Shown piece by piece: positions 24,185 through 33,344 of a DNA stretch of 51,401 nt. Within the stretch, counting starts at the first letter, position 1, and the number at the start of each line of letters is the position of its first letter. Position numbers and translations under genes: made by a program. The notes under the pieces were generated by a model. That model was not told the DNA's origin. It worked only from the letters and a program-made list of their open reading frames with translations, and ran no database searches. The stretch comes from an uncultured Ruminococcus sp. (GTDB lineage: Bacteria > Bacillota > Clostridia > Oscillospirales > Ruminococcaceae). The stretch covers positions 1 to 51,401 of the forward strand of contig CADAES010000018.1 in assembly GCA_902786975.1 (NCBI GenBank), in the 5' to 3' direction.

Positions 24185-25281
24185 CAGAATTTACCCTCCT
24201 TGACACGAACTATCACAGGCTCTCCGCCACTTGGCGCATAGAAATTGCCTGCGTCGGGCTCCATTGTCCTTATCGCAGCTTCCTCGCTTGCGATGAACAC
24301 CTTATCGTCCTTTTCGGCGGTTATCATAGAACGAAGCTTCAGTCTGTCGTTAAGAGCCATAAGTCCGCCGTCCCAGCCGAACACTATCGAGAACGGTCCT
24401 GTGATGAGCAGGTTTGAAAACACCGTGCGAAGATATGTCAGCTTTTCTTTTTCCTTTTCGGGTTTGGAATTTATTGTGCTCCAGAAAGGCGCTGCTATTA
24501 CCGAAGCGACCTCCTCGAGCGTGAGCTTCTGCCTTCTGAGCAGATAGTCTATTATATATGTGATGACCTCGGTGTCGGTCTGCAAAGTGCATTTGTAGCC
24601 GAACATCTCGATAAAGCGGCGGTTTGCATCGTAGGAGGATATCTCGCCGTTGTGGACTACCGAGTAATCCAGCAGAGAGAACGGGTGAGCGCCACCCCAC
24701 CAGCCCGGAGTGTTTGTCGGGTAGCGTCCGTGAGCTGTCCAGGAATAGCCCTCATACTCCTCGAGCCTGTAAAAGCGTCCCACGTCCTCGGGAAAGCCGA
24801 CTGCCTTGAAGCAGCCCATATTCTTTCCGCTTGAAAAAACATAAGCACCCTTGAGCTCGGTGTTGATCCTTACGACTGTTCTTGCAACGAACTCGTTTTC
24901 ATCTATCTGCTCCGCTGCGAGCATCGACTTCAGCGGTGCGACGAAGTATCTCCAGATGATAGGCTCGTCGGTTATCTCGGGGATCTTCCTTGTGGGGATA
25001 AGCTCTCCCTTGACGATCTCGAACCTTTCCTTTAACAGTGCCTCACATTCCTTCCTTGTTGAACGGTGGTCAAAAAAGATATGGAATGCGAACAGATCCT
25101 TATACTCGGGATAGATTCCGTATGCTGCAAATCCGCCGCCCAATCCGTTTGAACGGTCGTGCATCGGTTTCATAGCCTCTGTGATAAGGTCGCCTCTGAT
25201 ACCCTTGCCTTCCCTTGAGATAACGGCTGCGATCGCACAGCCCGAAGGGATACGTATCTCGCCTTCTCTTTTCATCATCAT
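24184..25281 (-). CDS. Glutamate synthase glutamine-amidotransferase subunit
   Basis: The protein has up to 365 residues; three ATG codons in a row (25281, 25278, 25275) follow AAAGGATGAG, and any could serve. It is a class II (Ntn) amidotransferase. The nucleophile is most likely the Cys near residue 15 (RIPSGCAIAAVI), implying removal of a short propeptide, as in archaeal-type enzymes. Other signature parts are GRYPTNTPGWWGGAHPF, VVHNGEISSYDAN and LQTDTEV. It releases ammonia from glutamine for the FMN subunit. It is the first gene of the minus-strand nitrogen operon, with its own promoter and attenuator-like leader. Confidence 0.92.
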   Translation of the reverse strand: MMMKREGEIRIPSGCAIAAVISREGKGIRGDLITEAMKPMHDRSNGLGGGFAAYGIYPEYKDLFAFHIFFDHRSTRKECEALLKERFEIVKGELIPTRKIPEITDEPIIWRYFVAPLKSMLAAEQIDENEFVARTVVRINTELKGAYVFSSGKNMGCFKAVGFPEDVGRFYRLEEYEGYSWTAHGRYPTNTPGWWGGAHPFSLLDYSVVHNGEISSYDANRRFIEMFGYKCTLQTDTEVITYIIDYLLRRQKLTLEEVASVIAAPFWSTINSKPEKEKEKLTYLRTVFSNLLITGPFSIVFGWDGGLMALNDRLKLRSMITAEKDDKVFIASEEAAIRTMEPDAGNFYAPSGGEPVIVRVKEGKF

Positions 25282-25423
25282 CTCATCCTTTCCTGTATAA
25301 CCACGACCGATGACCCCTGCCGAGATCCTGAGCGGTCAGCACCGAAGCAAGCGAAGCTCGGTTTGTCGTGACTTGAGTGACGGGGCGAAGCCCCTTATTG
25401 AATGTGGTGCCATCACACAAAAC
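25282..25423 (-). other. Structured 5' leader of the glutamate synthase operon
   Basis: After the early terminator about 140 nt remain before the start codon. They contain a GGGGC-TTCG-CCCC hairpin, a CCGA..TCGG hairpin and a possible long-range CACGAC/GTCGTG pairing. A frame of 71 codons crosses this area but has no ribosome site and was not called a gene. Confidence 0.5.
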
Positions 25424-25464
25424 AAAAAAGGCGCACCCAGCCCGTAAGCTGAATGAACGCCTTT
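25424..25464 (-). terminator. Leader terminator (attenuator) of the glutamate synthase operon
   Basis: On the minus strand AAAGGCG pairs with CGCCTTT, then after a 2-nt bulge an 8-bp stem CATTCAGC / GCTGGGTG closes on the six-base loop TTACGG; TTTTTT follows. It begins only about eight nucleotides after the predicted transcription start and sits 140 nt before the first gene, so it must be bypassed for expression. Confidence 0.85.
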
Positions 25465-25471
25465 GCTCATT
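25452..25471 (-). promoter_or_regulatory. Candidate ANTAR-binding hexaloop hairpin, glutamate synthase leader
   Basis: On the minus strand AATGAGC and GTTCATT form a 7-bp stem (one G-U) around the loop AAAGGC, which has A at position 1 and G at position 4, the known ANTAR-RNA requirement. Its loop and 3' arm overlap the 5' arm of the terminator, so the two folds are mutually exclusive. Confidence 0.7.
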
Positions 25472-25478
25472 TGCAAGT

Positions 25479-25507
25479 ATTATACTGCAAAAATTCATTT
25501 ATGTCAA
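25479..25507 (-). promoter_or_regulatory. Consensus promoter of the glutamate synthase operon
   Basis: On the minus strand TTGACA (25507-25502), a 17-nt spacer and TATAAT (25484-25479), a perfect match to the housekeeping consensus. Transcription would start near 25472. Confidence 0.9.
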
Positions 25508-25579
25508 GTTTTGATATATAAATTATTTGTAAACTGCAAGTTTCAAAAATAAAAATTGCAAATTTTCATCAAAAAGGGG

Positions 25580-25608
25580 TTGACAAATCGAAATTGAGGG
25601 TGTATAAT
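25580..25608 (+). promoter_or_regulatory. Consensus promoter of the GSIII transcript
   Basis: TTGACA (25580-25585), 17-nt spacer and TATAAT (25603-25608). It is divergent from the glutamate synthase promoter about 70 bp away. Transcription would begin near 25615. Confidence 0.9.
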
Positions 25609-25616
25609 GCAAGACA

Positions 25617-25674
25617 TAGAGGCAAAGGAGTCTTGAAGTAATCTGGCTATCTTCAAGTATTGTCTCTATTTTTT
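25617..25674 (+). promoter_or_regulatory. First hexaloop/terminator module of the GSIII leader
   Basis: The stem AGGC/GTCT with flanking pairs around the loop AAAGGA (25624-25629) has A1 and G4. It overlaps a larger alternative fold: ATAGAG (25616-25621) with CTCTAT (25664-25669) and CTTGAAG (25632-25638) with CTTCAAG (25651-25657), followed by a run of six T (25669-25674). This is a hexaloop hairpin overlapping a terminator-like hairpin. Confidence 0.6.
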
Positions 25675-25709
25675 ATGCCTTTGGCAGATATCTTCTATTT
25701 TTTATTACT

Positions 25710-25725
25710 AAGGCAACGGCGTCTT
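25710..25725 (+). promoter_or_regulatory. Second ANTAR-type hexaloop hairpin of the GSIII leader
   Basis: AAGGC (25710-25714) pairs with GTCTT (25721-25725) around the loop AACGGC (25715-25720), again with A1 and G4. The sequence AGGCAA-GG-GTCTTG is shared with the first module. It overlaps the 5' arm of the terminator at 25719-25757, so binding would block termination. Confidence 0.68.
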
Positions 25726-25766
25726 GTATGTGAGCTTATCGGCTCCCATCAAGGCGCTTTTGTTTT
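25719..25766 (+). terminator. Leader terminator upstream of GSIII
   Basis: GCGTCTTG (25719-25726) pairs with CAAGGCGC (25750-25757), continuing through ATG/CAT and GAGC/GCTC to the loop TTATCG; TTTTGTTTT follows. It ends about 28 bp before the glnN start, so it is an attenuator rather than an end-of-gene terminator. Confidence 0.85.
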
Positions 25767-25793
25767 ACACAAAATTCAGGGAGGAAATGAAAA

Positions 25794-27890
25794 ATGAGTA
25801 CGGTAACAGAGATCTTCGCAAGCAAGGTATTTGACGACAGAGTGATGAAATCAAGGCTTTCTTCAAAAGTCTACAAGTCGCTCAAGGAGACTATCGACAT
25901 CGGAGCAAAGCTTGACATAACCGTAGCCAACGCAGTAGCCGAGGCTATGAAGGAATGGGCGGTCGAGAACGGCGCTACCCATTATACACATTGGTTCCAG
26001 CCTCTCACAGGAATCACAGCCGAAAAGCACGACAGCTTTATCTCGCCTTCACCCGACGGCAGAGTTATCATGGATTTCTCGGGCAAGGAGCTTATCAAGG
26101 GCGAGCCTGATGCATCGAGCTTCCCGTCCGGCGGACTGAGAGCTACATTCGAGGCAAGAGGCTACACCGCATGGGACCCGACCTCCTACGCTTTTATTAA
26201 AGGAAAGACACTTTGTATCCCGACAGCATTCTGTTCTTACAGCGGAGAAGCTCTGGACAAGAAAACCCCTCTCCTGCGTTCGATGCAGGCGCTCAACAAG
26301 CAGGCTATGCGTATCCTGAAGCTGTTTGGAAATGACACAGTAAAGCACGTTACTACCTCCGTGGGTCCCGAGCAGGAATACTTCCTTATCCCCAAGGAGC
26401 TTTACGATAAGAGAAAGGACCTTATCTATACAGGCAGAACACTTTTCGGTGCGAAGCCTCCGAAGGGACAGGAGCTTGACGACCACTATTTCGGAGTTAT
26501 CAAGCCAAGAGTTGAAGCTTATATGTCCGACCTCAACGATGAGCTTTGGAAGCTCGGTATCCTCGCAAAGACACAGCACAACGAGGTCGCTCCCGCACAG
26601 CACGAGCTTGCACCTATCTACGCTACAACAAATATTGCAACAGACCACAACCAGCTGACTATGGAGATCATGCAGAAGGTCGCTAAGAAGCACGGACTTG
26701 TCTGCCTGCTCCACGAAAAGCCTTTCGCAGGCGTTAACGGCTCGGGCAAGCACAACAACTGGTCTATCGCTACCGATACCGGCGTGAACCTGCTGACACC
26801 GGGAGAAACACCTTATGAAAATGCACAGTTCCTGCTTTTCCTGTGCGCTGTTATCAAGGCAGTCGACGATTATCAGGATCTGCTGAGGATCTCCGTTGCA
26901 ACAGCCGGAAACGACCACAGACTCGGTGCAAACGAAGCACCTCCGGCAGTTATCTCGATCTTCCTCGGCGAGGAGCTTGAAGGTATCCTCAAGGCTATCG
27001 AAACAGATACACCATACGAGGGCATCGAAAAGAAGGTAATGAAGCTGGGTGTAAGCGTTCTGCCGAGCTTCTCAAGAGACACCACCGACAGAAACAGAAC
27101 TTCCCCGTTCGCCTTCACAGGCAACAAGTTCGAGTTCAGAATGCTCGGTTCGTCAAACTCTATCGCTTGTGCAAACATCATGCTCAACGCAGCTGTTGCA
27201 GAGAGCCTAAAGATCTACGCTGACAGGCTCGAGGCTGCCGACAACTTCGAGGAGAAGCTGCACGAGATGATAAAGAAAACTATCACCGACCACAAGCGCA
27301 TCATCTTCAACGGAAACGGTTACGACGATGCCTGGATAAAGGAAGCGACCGAGGAAAGAGGTCTGCTCAACTACCGCACGACACCCGACGCTATCCCGCA
27401 TCTTATGGACGAAAAGAACGTGAAGATGCTGACATCTCACAAGGTATTCTCCGAGGCAGAGCTTCGCAGCCGTACCGAGATCACACTTGAAAACTACTGC
27501 AAGGCAGTCATCATAGAAGCAAATACCATGGAGCTTATCGCCCGCACTCAGATCCTCCCCGCTATCGAGGAGTACGCAGCATTCGTCGCTAATACAGCAA
27601 ACGCTAAAAAGTCGCTCGCTACCGACCTTGCCTGCACATACGAGACACAGACGGTCAAGAAGCTCTCGGCACTTGCAAACAGCGCTTATGAAAGCCTTGA
27701 CGAGCTTAAAGCAGCTCTTGATAAGGTGCTTGCTGCAAAGGATATCATCGAGCAGGGCTATCTCATCAGAGATGAGCTGCTCGGAGTTATGGATAAGCTC
27801 AGAGCTTCCTGCGACGAAGCCGAGACTATCACCGCAGCAAAGTTCTGGCCATTCCCGACATACGACGAGCTGCTGTTCGGCGTAAGGTAA
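25794..27890 (+). CDS. glnN: Glutamine synthetase type III
   Basis: The protein has 698 residues, the normal length for GSIII, with GGGAGG before the ATG. Recognisable segments include [81 protein letters not shown] and [16 protein letters not shown], which are hallmarks of the GlnN family and carry the metal and substrate ligands. It makes glutamine from glutamate, ammonia and ATP. It is the first gene downstream of the double attenuator leader and is followed by the ammonium transporter. Control by ANTAR antitermination is inferred from the leader. Confidence 0.97.
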   Translation: MSTVTEIFASKVFDDRVMKSRLSSKVYKSLKETIDIGAKLDITVANAVAEAMKEWAVENGATHYTHWFQPLTGITAEKHDSFISPSPDGRVIMDFSGKELIKGEPDASSFPSGGLRATFEARGYTAWDPTSYAFIKGKTLCIPTAFCSYSGEALDKKTPLLRSMQALNKQAMRILKLFGNDTVKHVTTSVGPEQEYFLIPKELYDKRKDLIYTGRTLFGAKPPKGQELDDHYFGVIKPRVEAYMSDLNDELWKLGILAKTQHNEVAPAQHELAPIYATTNIATDHNQLTMEIMQKVAKKHGLVCLLHEKPFAGVNGSGKHNNWSIATDTGVNLLTPGETPYENAQFLLFLCAVIKAVDDYQDLLRISVATAGNDHRLGANEAPPAVISIFLGEELEGILKAIETDTPYEGIEKKVMKLGVSVLPSFSRDTTDRNRTSPFAFTGNKFEFRMLGSSNSIACANIMLNAAVAESLKIYADRLEAADNFEEKLHEMIKKTITDHKRIIFNGNGYDDAWIKEATEERGLLNYRTTPDAIPHLMDEKNVKMLTSHKVFSEAELRSRTEITLENYCKAVIIEANTMELIARTQILPAIEEYAAFVANTANAKKSLATDLACTYETQTVKKLSALANSAYESLDELKAALDKVLAAKDIIEQGYLIRDELLGVMDKLRASCDEAETITAAKFWPFPTYDELLFGVR

Positions 27891-27905
27891 ACAGCACAAA
27901 AAGCT

Positions 27906-27979
27906 CTCCTTCTCCCGCACCCCTTAAAAAGCGTGAACCGATAGTAACTTCCATCTTTGCGGGGGAAGGGGCGGCTTTT
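27906..27979 (+). terminator. Long-loop hairpin between glnN and the ammonium transporter gene
   Basis: CTCCTTCTCCCGCA (27906-27919) can pair over 14 bp (with G-U) with TGCGGGGGAAGGGG (27958-27971), followed by CGGCTTTT. The loop is 38 nt. The T run is short, so termination may be partial. No clear promoter was found between here and the transporter start. Confidence 0.5.
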
Positions 27980-28002
27980 CCAAACGGGCACAGTCCCGTT
28001 AA

Positions 28003-28047
28003 TAAAGTAAGGAAAGTTCAAGTTTATAAAGTAAGGAAAGATCAAGA
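28003..28047 (+). repeat. Short tandem repeat before the ammonium transporter start
   Basis: Two copies of about 21 nt (TAAAGTAAGGAAAG-N-TCAAG) start at 28003 and 28027, 24 bp apart and differing at two bases. They lie 20-60 bp upstream of the start codon. A preceding AACGGG-CACAGT-CCCGTT hairpin has a six-base loop but lacks A1/G4. Confidence 0.7.
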
Positions 28048-28065
28048 TAGAAAGGATATGATCCT

Positions 28066-29796
28066 ATGACAGTGGAATTTTGGTTTCTGATAGGCGCTGC
28101 ATTGGTTTTCTGGATGCAGGCAGGCTTTGCAATGGTAGAGACAGGCTTTACCCGTGCAAAGAACGCAGGAAATATCATCATGAAAAACCTGATGGATTTC
28201 TGCATCGGCACAATAGTATTCTCGCTCCTGGGCTACGGTCTTATGATGGGTGAGGACGCTCTGTTCGGATTTATCGGACTGCCGAATATGGATATGTTCA
28301 CACACTTCAAGGAATTTATAGCAAGCCCCGGCGACGGCAGCTTCACAGGCGCTTCGACATTCGTGTTCAACCTTGTGTTCTGCGCAACGACAGCTACTAT
28401 CGTTTCGGGCGCAATGGCAGGCAGAACAAAGTTCTCAAGCTATTGTATCTACTCCGCAGTCATCTCACTTTTCATCTATCCCATCGAGGCGCATTGGATC
28501 TGGGGCGGCGGCTGGCTCTCAAAGCTCGGCTTCCACGATTACGCAGGCTCATGTGCTATCCATATGGTCGGCGGAATCGCCGCCCTTATCGGTGCGTCGA
28601 TGCTTGGGGAGAGAATAGGCAAATACGAGCGTGACAAGAACGGCAAGGTCATCAAGGTAAACGCTATCCCCGGTCACTCGATAACACTCGGAGCACTCGG
28701 CGTATTCATTCTCTGGCTCGGCTGGTACGGCTTCAACGGCGCAGCAGCTACAAGCGTTTCGGAGCTTTCGTCGATCTTCATCACAACTACTATCGCACCC
28801 AGCGTTGCAACAGTAACAACGATGATCTACACATGGGTAAGAAACGGCAAGCCCGATGTTTCGATGTGTCTGAACGCATCGCTTGCAGGTCTTGTTGGAG
28901 TAACGGCAGGCTGTGACGCATTCGACGCTATCGGCTCGGCAGTTGTCGGAGTTGTTTCGGGACTGCTCGTTGTATGGGTAGTTGAACTGCTCGACCTCAA
29001 GCTTCACATCGACGACCCTGTCGGTGCAGTAGGCGTTCACATGGCAAACGGTATCTGGGGAACTATTGCAGTCGGACTGCTCGCTAATCCGGACGCTCCC
29101 GCTGGTCTTAACGGTCTTTTCTACACAGGCGAATTCAAGCAGCTCGGCTTGCAGCTCGCCGGCTTTGCAGCAGTTGCGGCTTATGCGGCAATAATGATGT
29201 TGATCACATTTGCGATAATCAAAAAGACTCACGGTCTGAGAACGACCGCAGAAGAAGAGATACTCGGTCTTGATATCACCGAGCACGGTCTCCCAAGCGC
29301 ATATCCAGACTTTATGCCGTCGGTACACAAGTACACCACTTACGACGACCAGGACGTTATCGCTGTTGAGGGCGACACTCCCGAGGCTGAGGCTATCCCC
29401 GTCAAGAAGGTACCTACCTTCGACGATGGCACATCGCCTAAGCTCACAAAGATCGAGATCGTCTGCAAGGAAGCTAAGTTTGACCGCCTGAAGAAGGCTA
29501 TGAGCCAGATAGGCATTACAGGTATGACGGTATCCCACGTTATGGGCTACGGCACACAGAAGGGCAAGCCCGAGTATTACAGAGGCGTTGCTGTTGAAAC
29601 AAACCTTATGCCTAAGGTACAGATCGAGATAGTTGTCAGCAAGGTGCCTGTCAGAAGCGTTATCGAAACTGCCAAGAAGGCTCTTTACACAGGTCATATC
29701 GGCGACGGAAAGATATTCGTTTACGATGTTGAGAACGTTGTAAAGGTCAGAACGGGCGAAGAAGGCTTCGATGCTTTGCAGGACAGCGAAGAATAA
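28066..29796 (+). CDS. Ammonium transporter fused to a PII signalling domain
   Basis: The protein has 576 residues. Residues 1 to about 410 form an Amt/Rh channel of about eleven helices: FWMQAGFAMVETGF near the start, the signature DYAGSCAIHMVGGIAAL, and GAVGVHMANGIWGT. A linker (about 410-455) leads to a complete PII domain (about 458-570) with the B-loop TGHIGDGKIFV. The T-loop reads QKGKPEYYRGVAVETNLMPK: the Glu-Tyr of the usual RGxEY is Ala-Val, so the uridylylation Tyr is absent. The PII domain should still bind ATP/ADP and 2-oxoglutarate and may gate its own channel. It lies in the glnN group. Confidence 0.94.
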   Translation: MTVEFWFLIGAALVFWMQAGFAMVETGFTRAKNAGNIIMKNLMDFCIGTIVFSLLGYGLMMGEDALFGFIGLPNMDMFTHFKEFIASPGDGSFTGASTFVFNLVFCATTATIVSGAMAGRTKFSSYCIYSAVISLFIYPIEAHWIWGGGWLSKLGFHDYAGSCAIHMVGGIAALIGASMLGERIGKYERDKNGKVIKVNAIPGHSITLGALGVFILWLGWYGFNGAAATSVSELSSIFITTTIAPSVATVTTMIYTWVRNGKPDVSMCLNASLAGLVGVTAGCDAFDAIGSAVVGVVSGLLVVWVVELLDLKLHIDDPVGAVGVHMANGIWGTIAVGLLANPDAPAGLNGLFYTGEFKQLGLQLAGFAAVAAYAAIMMLITFAIIKKTHGLRTTAEEEILGLDITEHGLPSAYPDFMPSVHKYTTYDDQDVIAVEGDTPEAEAIPVKKVPTFDDGTSPKLTKIEIVCKEAKFDRLKKAMSQIGITGMTVSHVMGYGTQKGKPEYYRGVAVETNLMPKVQIEIVVSKVPVRSVIETAKKALYTGHIGDGKIFVYDVENVVKVRTGEEGFDALQDSEE

Positions 29797-29819
29797 TAGA
29801 GAAGAACATAATTCAACAG

Positions 29820-29847
29820 ACAGGAAGCGGCATATACTGCTTCCTGT
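29820..29847 (+). terminator. Hairpin after the Amt-PII gene
   Basis: ACAGGAAGC (29820-29828) pairs perfectly with GCTTCCTGT (29839-29847). No T run follows, so it may be a processing or pausing hairpin rather than a full terminator; the next gene begins 30 bp later. Confidence 0.4.
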
Positions 29848-29876
29848 GCTGTGCTTAATAATACGGAGGGATAGAT

Positions 29877-31460
29877 ATGTGTTGTATAATGGGCTACTGT
29901 TCCGCACAGGCGGACATGGAGCTGATAAAGGAATGTTTCGGGCGCACCGTATCAAGGGGACCCGATGACACAAGATATGTAACCGTGCCCGACGGAGTGC
30001 TGGGCTTTCACAGGCTTTCGATAATGGGACTTACCGATTCGGGAATGCAGCCGTTCAGGCTCGGCGACAGCTATGTTGTGTGCAACGGTGAGCTTTACGG
30101 TTTTGAAAAGCAGAAGGCTGAGCTTGTGAAAATGGGCTACACCTTTGAGAGCGATTCAGACTGCGAGATACTCCTGCCGATGTACAGAGAATACGGTACA
30201 AGAGTGTTCTCTATGCTCGATGCGGAGTTTGCCTGCATCATCTACGATGCTTCCACTCACGAGTTCATCGCAGCCCGTGACCCGATAGGCATTCGTCCGC
30301 TTTACTACGGCTATGACGAAAACGGAGTGCTTGCGTTTGCCAGCGAGCCGCAGAACCTTATCGGCATAGCTCTTGATATCAAGCCGTTCCCTCCGGGATA
30401 CTACTGCGTGAACGGTGAGTTCACCCGCTACTGTGATATTGCCGCAGTCAGCGAGGTCTGCCGTGACGACCACGAAACTATTTATAAAAACATCCACGAC
30501 AAGCTGGTGGCAGGAGTTGAAAAGCGTCTTGTTGCCGATGCAAAGGTGGGCTTTCTGCTTTCGGGCGGACTTGACTCGTCGCTTGTGTGCGCAATAGCTC
30601 AGAAAAAATCCAACAAGCCGATAAAGACATTCGCTATCGGTATGAGCGAGGACGCTATCGACCTCAAATACGCTAAGGAGGTCGCAGACTACATCGGAAG
30701 CGACCACACCGAGGTCATCATCACAAAGGAAGATGTCATCGCAGCGCTGGAGCCTGTTGTCAAGCTGCTGGGCACGTTTGACATCACAACTATCCGTGCA
30801 AGTATCGGAATGTACCTTGTCTGCAAGGCTATCCACGAGACGACCGATATAAGGGTGATCCTCACGGGTGAGATATCCGACGAGCTGTTCGGCTACAAGT
30901 ACACCGACTTTGCGCCGAACGCAAAGGAATTTCAGCTCGAAGCCCAGAAGCGCATCAGAGAAATACATATGTACGATGTGCTGCGTGCTGACCGCTGCAT
31001 CTCCGTAAACTCGCTTGAAGCTAGAGTGCCTTTCGGCGACCTTGACTTTGTGCGCTACATAATGGCTATCGACCCGCACAAGAAGCTCAACACCTACGGC
31101 AAGGGCAAATACCTTCTGAGAAAGGCTTTCGAGAAGGACGACTATCTTCCGCACGATATCCTCTACCGTGAAAAAGCTGCGTTCTCCGATGCAGTCGGAC
31201 ATTCGCTCGTAAACTACCTCAAAGCCTATGCAGAGCAATACTACACCGATGCGGACTACTACCGCCTGCGTGAAAAATACTCTCACGCAAAGCCGTTCAC
31301 AAAGGAATCTCTGCTTTACCGTGAGATATTTGAAAAATACTACCCGGGACAGAGCAAGATGATAGTCGATTTCTGGATGCCGAACAAGAGCTGGAAGGGC
31401 TGCGATGTCAGCGACCCGTCGGCAAGAGTGCTTTCCAACTACGGCGCAAGTGCGATCTGA
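29877..31460 (+). CDS. asnB: Asparagine synthetase (glutamine-hydrolysing)
   Basis: The protein has 527 residues with GGAGGG before the ATG. The N-terminus MCCIMGY places the nucleophile Cys at position 2 of a class II amidotransferase domain (about 1-190; RGPDDTRYV, CNGELYGF, DCEILLPMY). Residues about 205-500 form the ATP-pyrophosphatase synthetase domain with the P-loop LLSGGLDSSLVC and ILTGEISDELFGY. It converts aspartate to asparagine using glutamine. The position between the ammonium transporter and CTP synthase collects glutamine-consuming enzymes in one transcript direction. Confidence 0.94.
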   Translation: MCCIMGYCSAQADMELIKECFGRTVSRGPDDTRYVTVPDGVLGFHRLSIMGLTDSGMQPFRLGDSYVVCNGELYGFEKQKAELVKMGYTFESDSDCEILLPMYREYGTRVFSMLDAEFACIIYDASTHEFIAARDPIGIRPLYYGYDENGVLAFASEPQNLIGIALDIKPFPPGYYCVNGEFTRYCDIAAVSEVCRDDHETIYKNIHDKLVAGVEKRLVADAKVGFLLSGGLDSSLVCAIAQKKSNKPIKTFAIGMSEDAIDLKYAKEVADYIGSDHTEVIITKEDVIAALEPVVKLLGTFDITTIRASIGMYLVCKAIHETTDIRVILTGEISDELFGYKYTDFAPNAKEFQLEAQKRIREIHMYDVLRADRCISVNSLEARVPFGDLDFVRYIMAIDPHKKLNTYGKGKYLLRKAFEKDDYLPHDILYREKAAFSDAVGHSLVNYLKAYAEQYYTDADYYRLREKYSHAKPFTKESLLYREIFEKYYPGQSKMIVDFWMPNKSWKGCDVSDPSARVLSNYGASAI

Positions 31461-31531
31461 CATCACCGCTTTTGCGGTCTATTGGGATAAGATATGGGAT
31501 AAGAAATAACATTATGAACAGGAGGATATGA

Positions 31532-33130
<1,599 letters not shown>

Positions 33131-33176
33131 TGCTGCGGCTGCAAAACCGTTTTGACAAAACATATTTTACGATATC

Positions 33177-33212
33177 AAGGAGCTGTCGCTTTCGGGCAAC
33201 GGCTCCTTTTTG
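33177..33212 (+). terminator. Intrinsic terminator after pyrG
   Basis: AAGGAGC (33177-33183) pairs with GCTCCTT (33202-33208), followed by TTTTTG. It closes the plus-strand nitrogen group. Confidence 0.75.
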
Positions 33213-33274
33213 TTCCCTGCAAGGCTTTTTGACAGATCTATTTCCACCCGGGAGAGAAAAAATTGCGGATTTAA

Positions 33275-33303
33275 TTGATTTATTAATATGCTTGTGTTAT
33301 ACT
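33275..33303 (+). promoter_or_regulatory. Promoter of the EAL protein gene
   Basis: TTGATT (33275-33280), 17-nt spacer and TATACT (33298-33303). The start of transcription near 33310 rules out the in-frame ATG at 33288 as the start codon. Confidence 0.75.
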
Positions 33304-33344
33304 TGTATCAAAGCTCCGAATTTGTCGCAGGGGGAGATGAGATA

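Noticed and set aside
25283-25498. Minus-strand frame of 71 codons in the glutamate synthase leader
   Set aside because: It starts upstream of the predicted transcription start, has no ribosome site and covers the hairpins.
27981-27998. Six-base-loop hairpin AACGGG-CACAGT-CCCGTT as a further ANTAR site
   Set aside because: The loop begins with C and has A at position 4, so it does not meet the A1/G4 rule, and no terminator overlaps it.
33197-33208. GGGC-AACGGC word after pyrG
   Set aside because: It resembles the ANTAR loop but the flanking bases cannot close a stem; it is part of the ordinary pyrG terminator.
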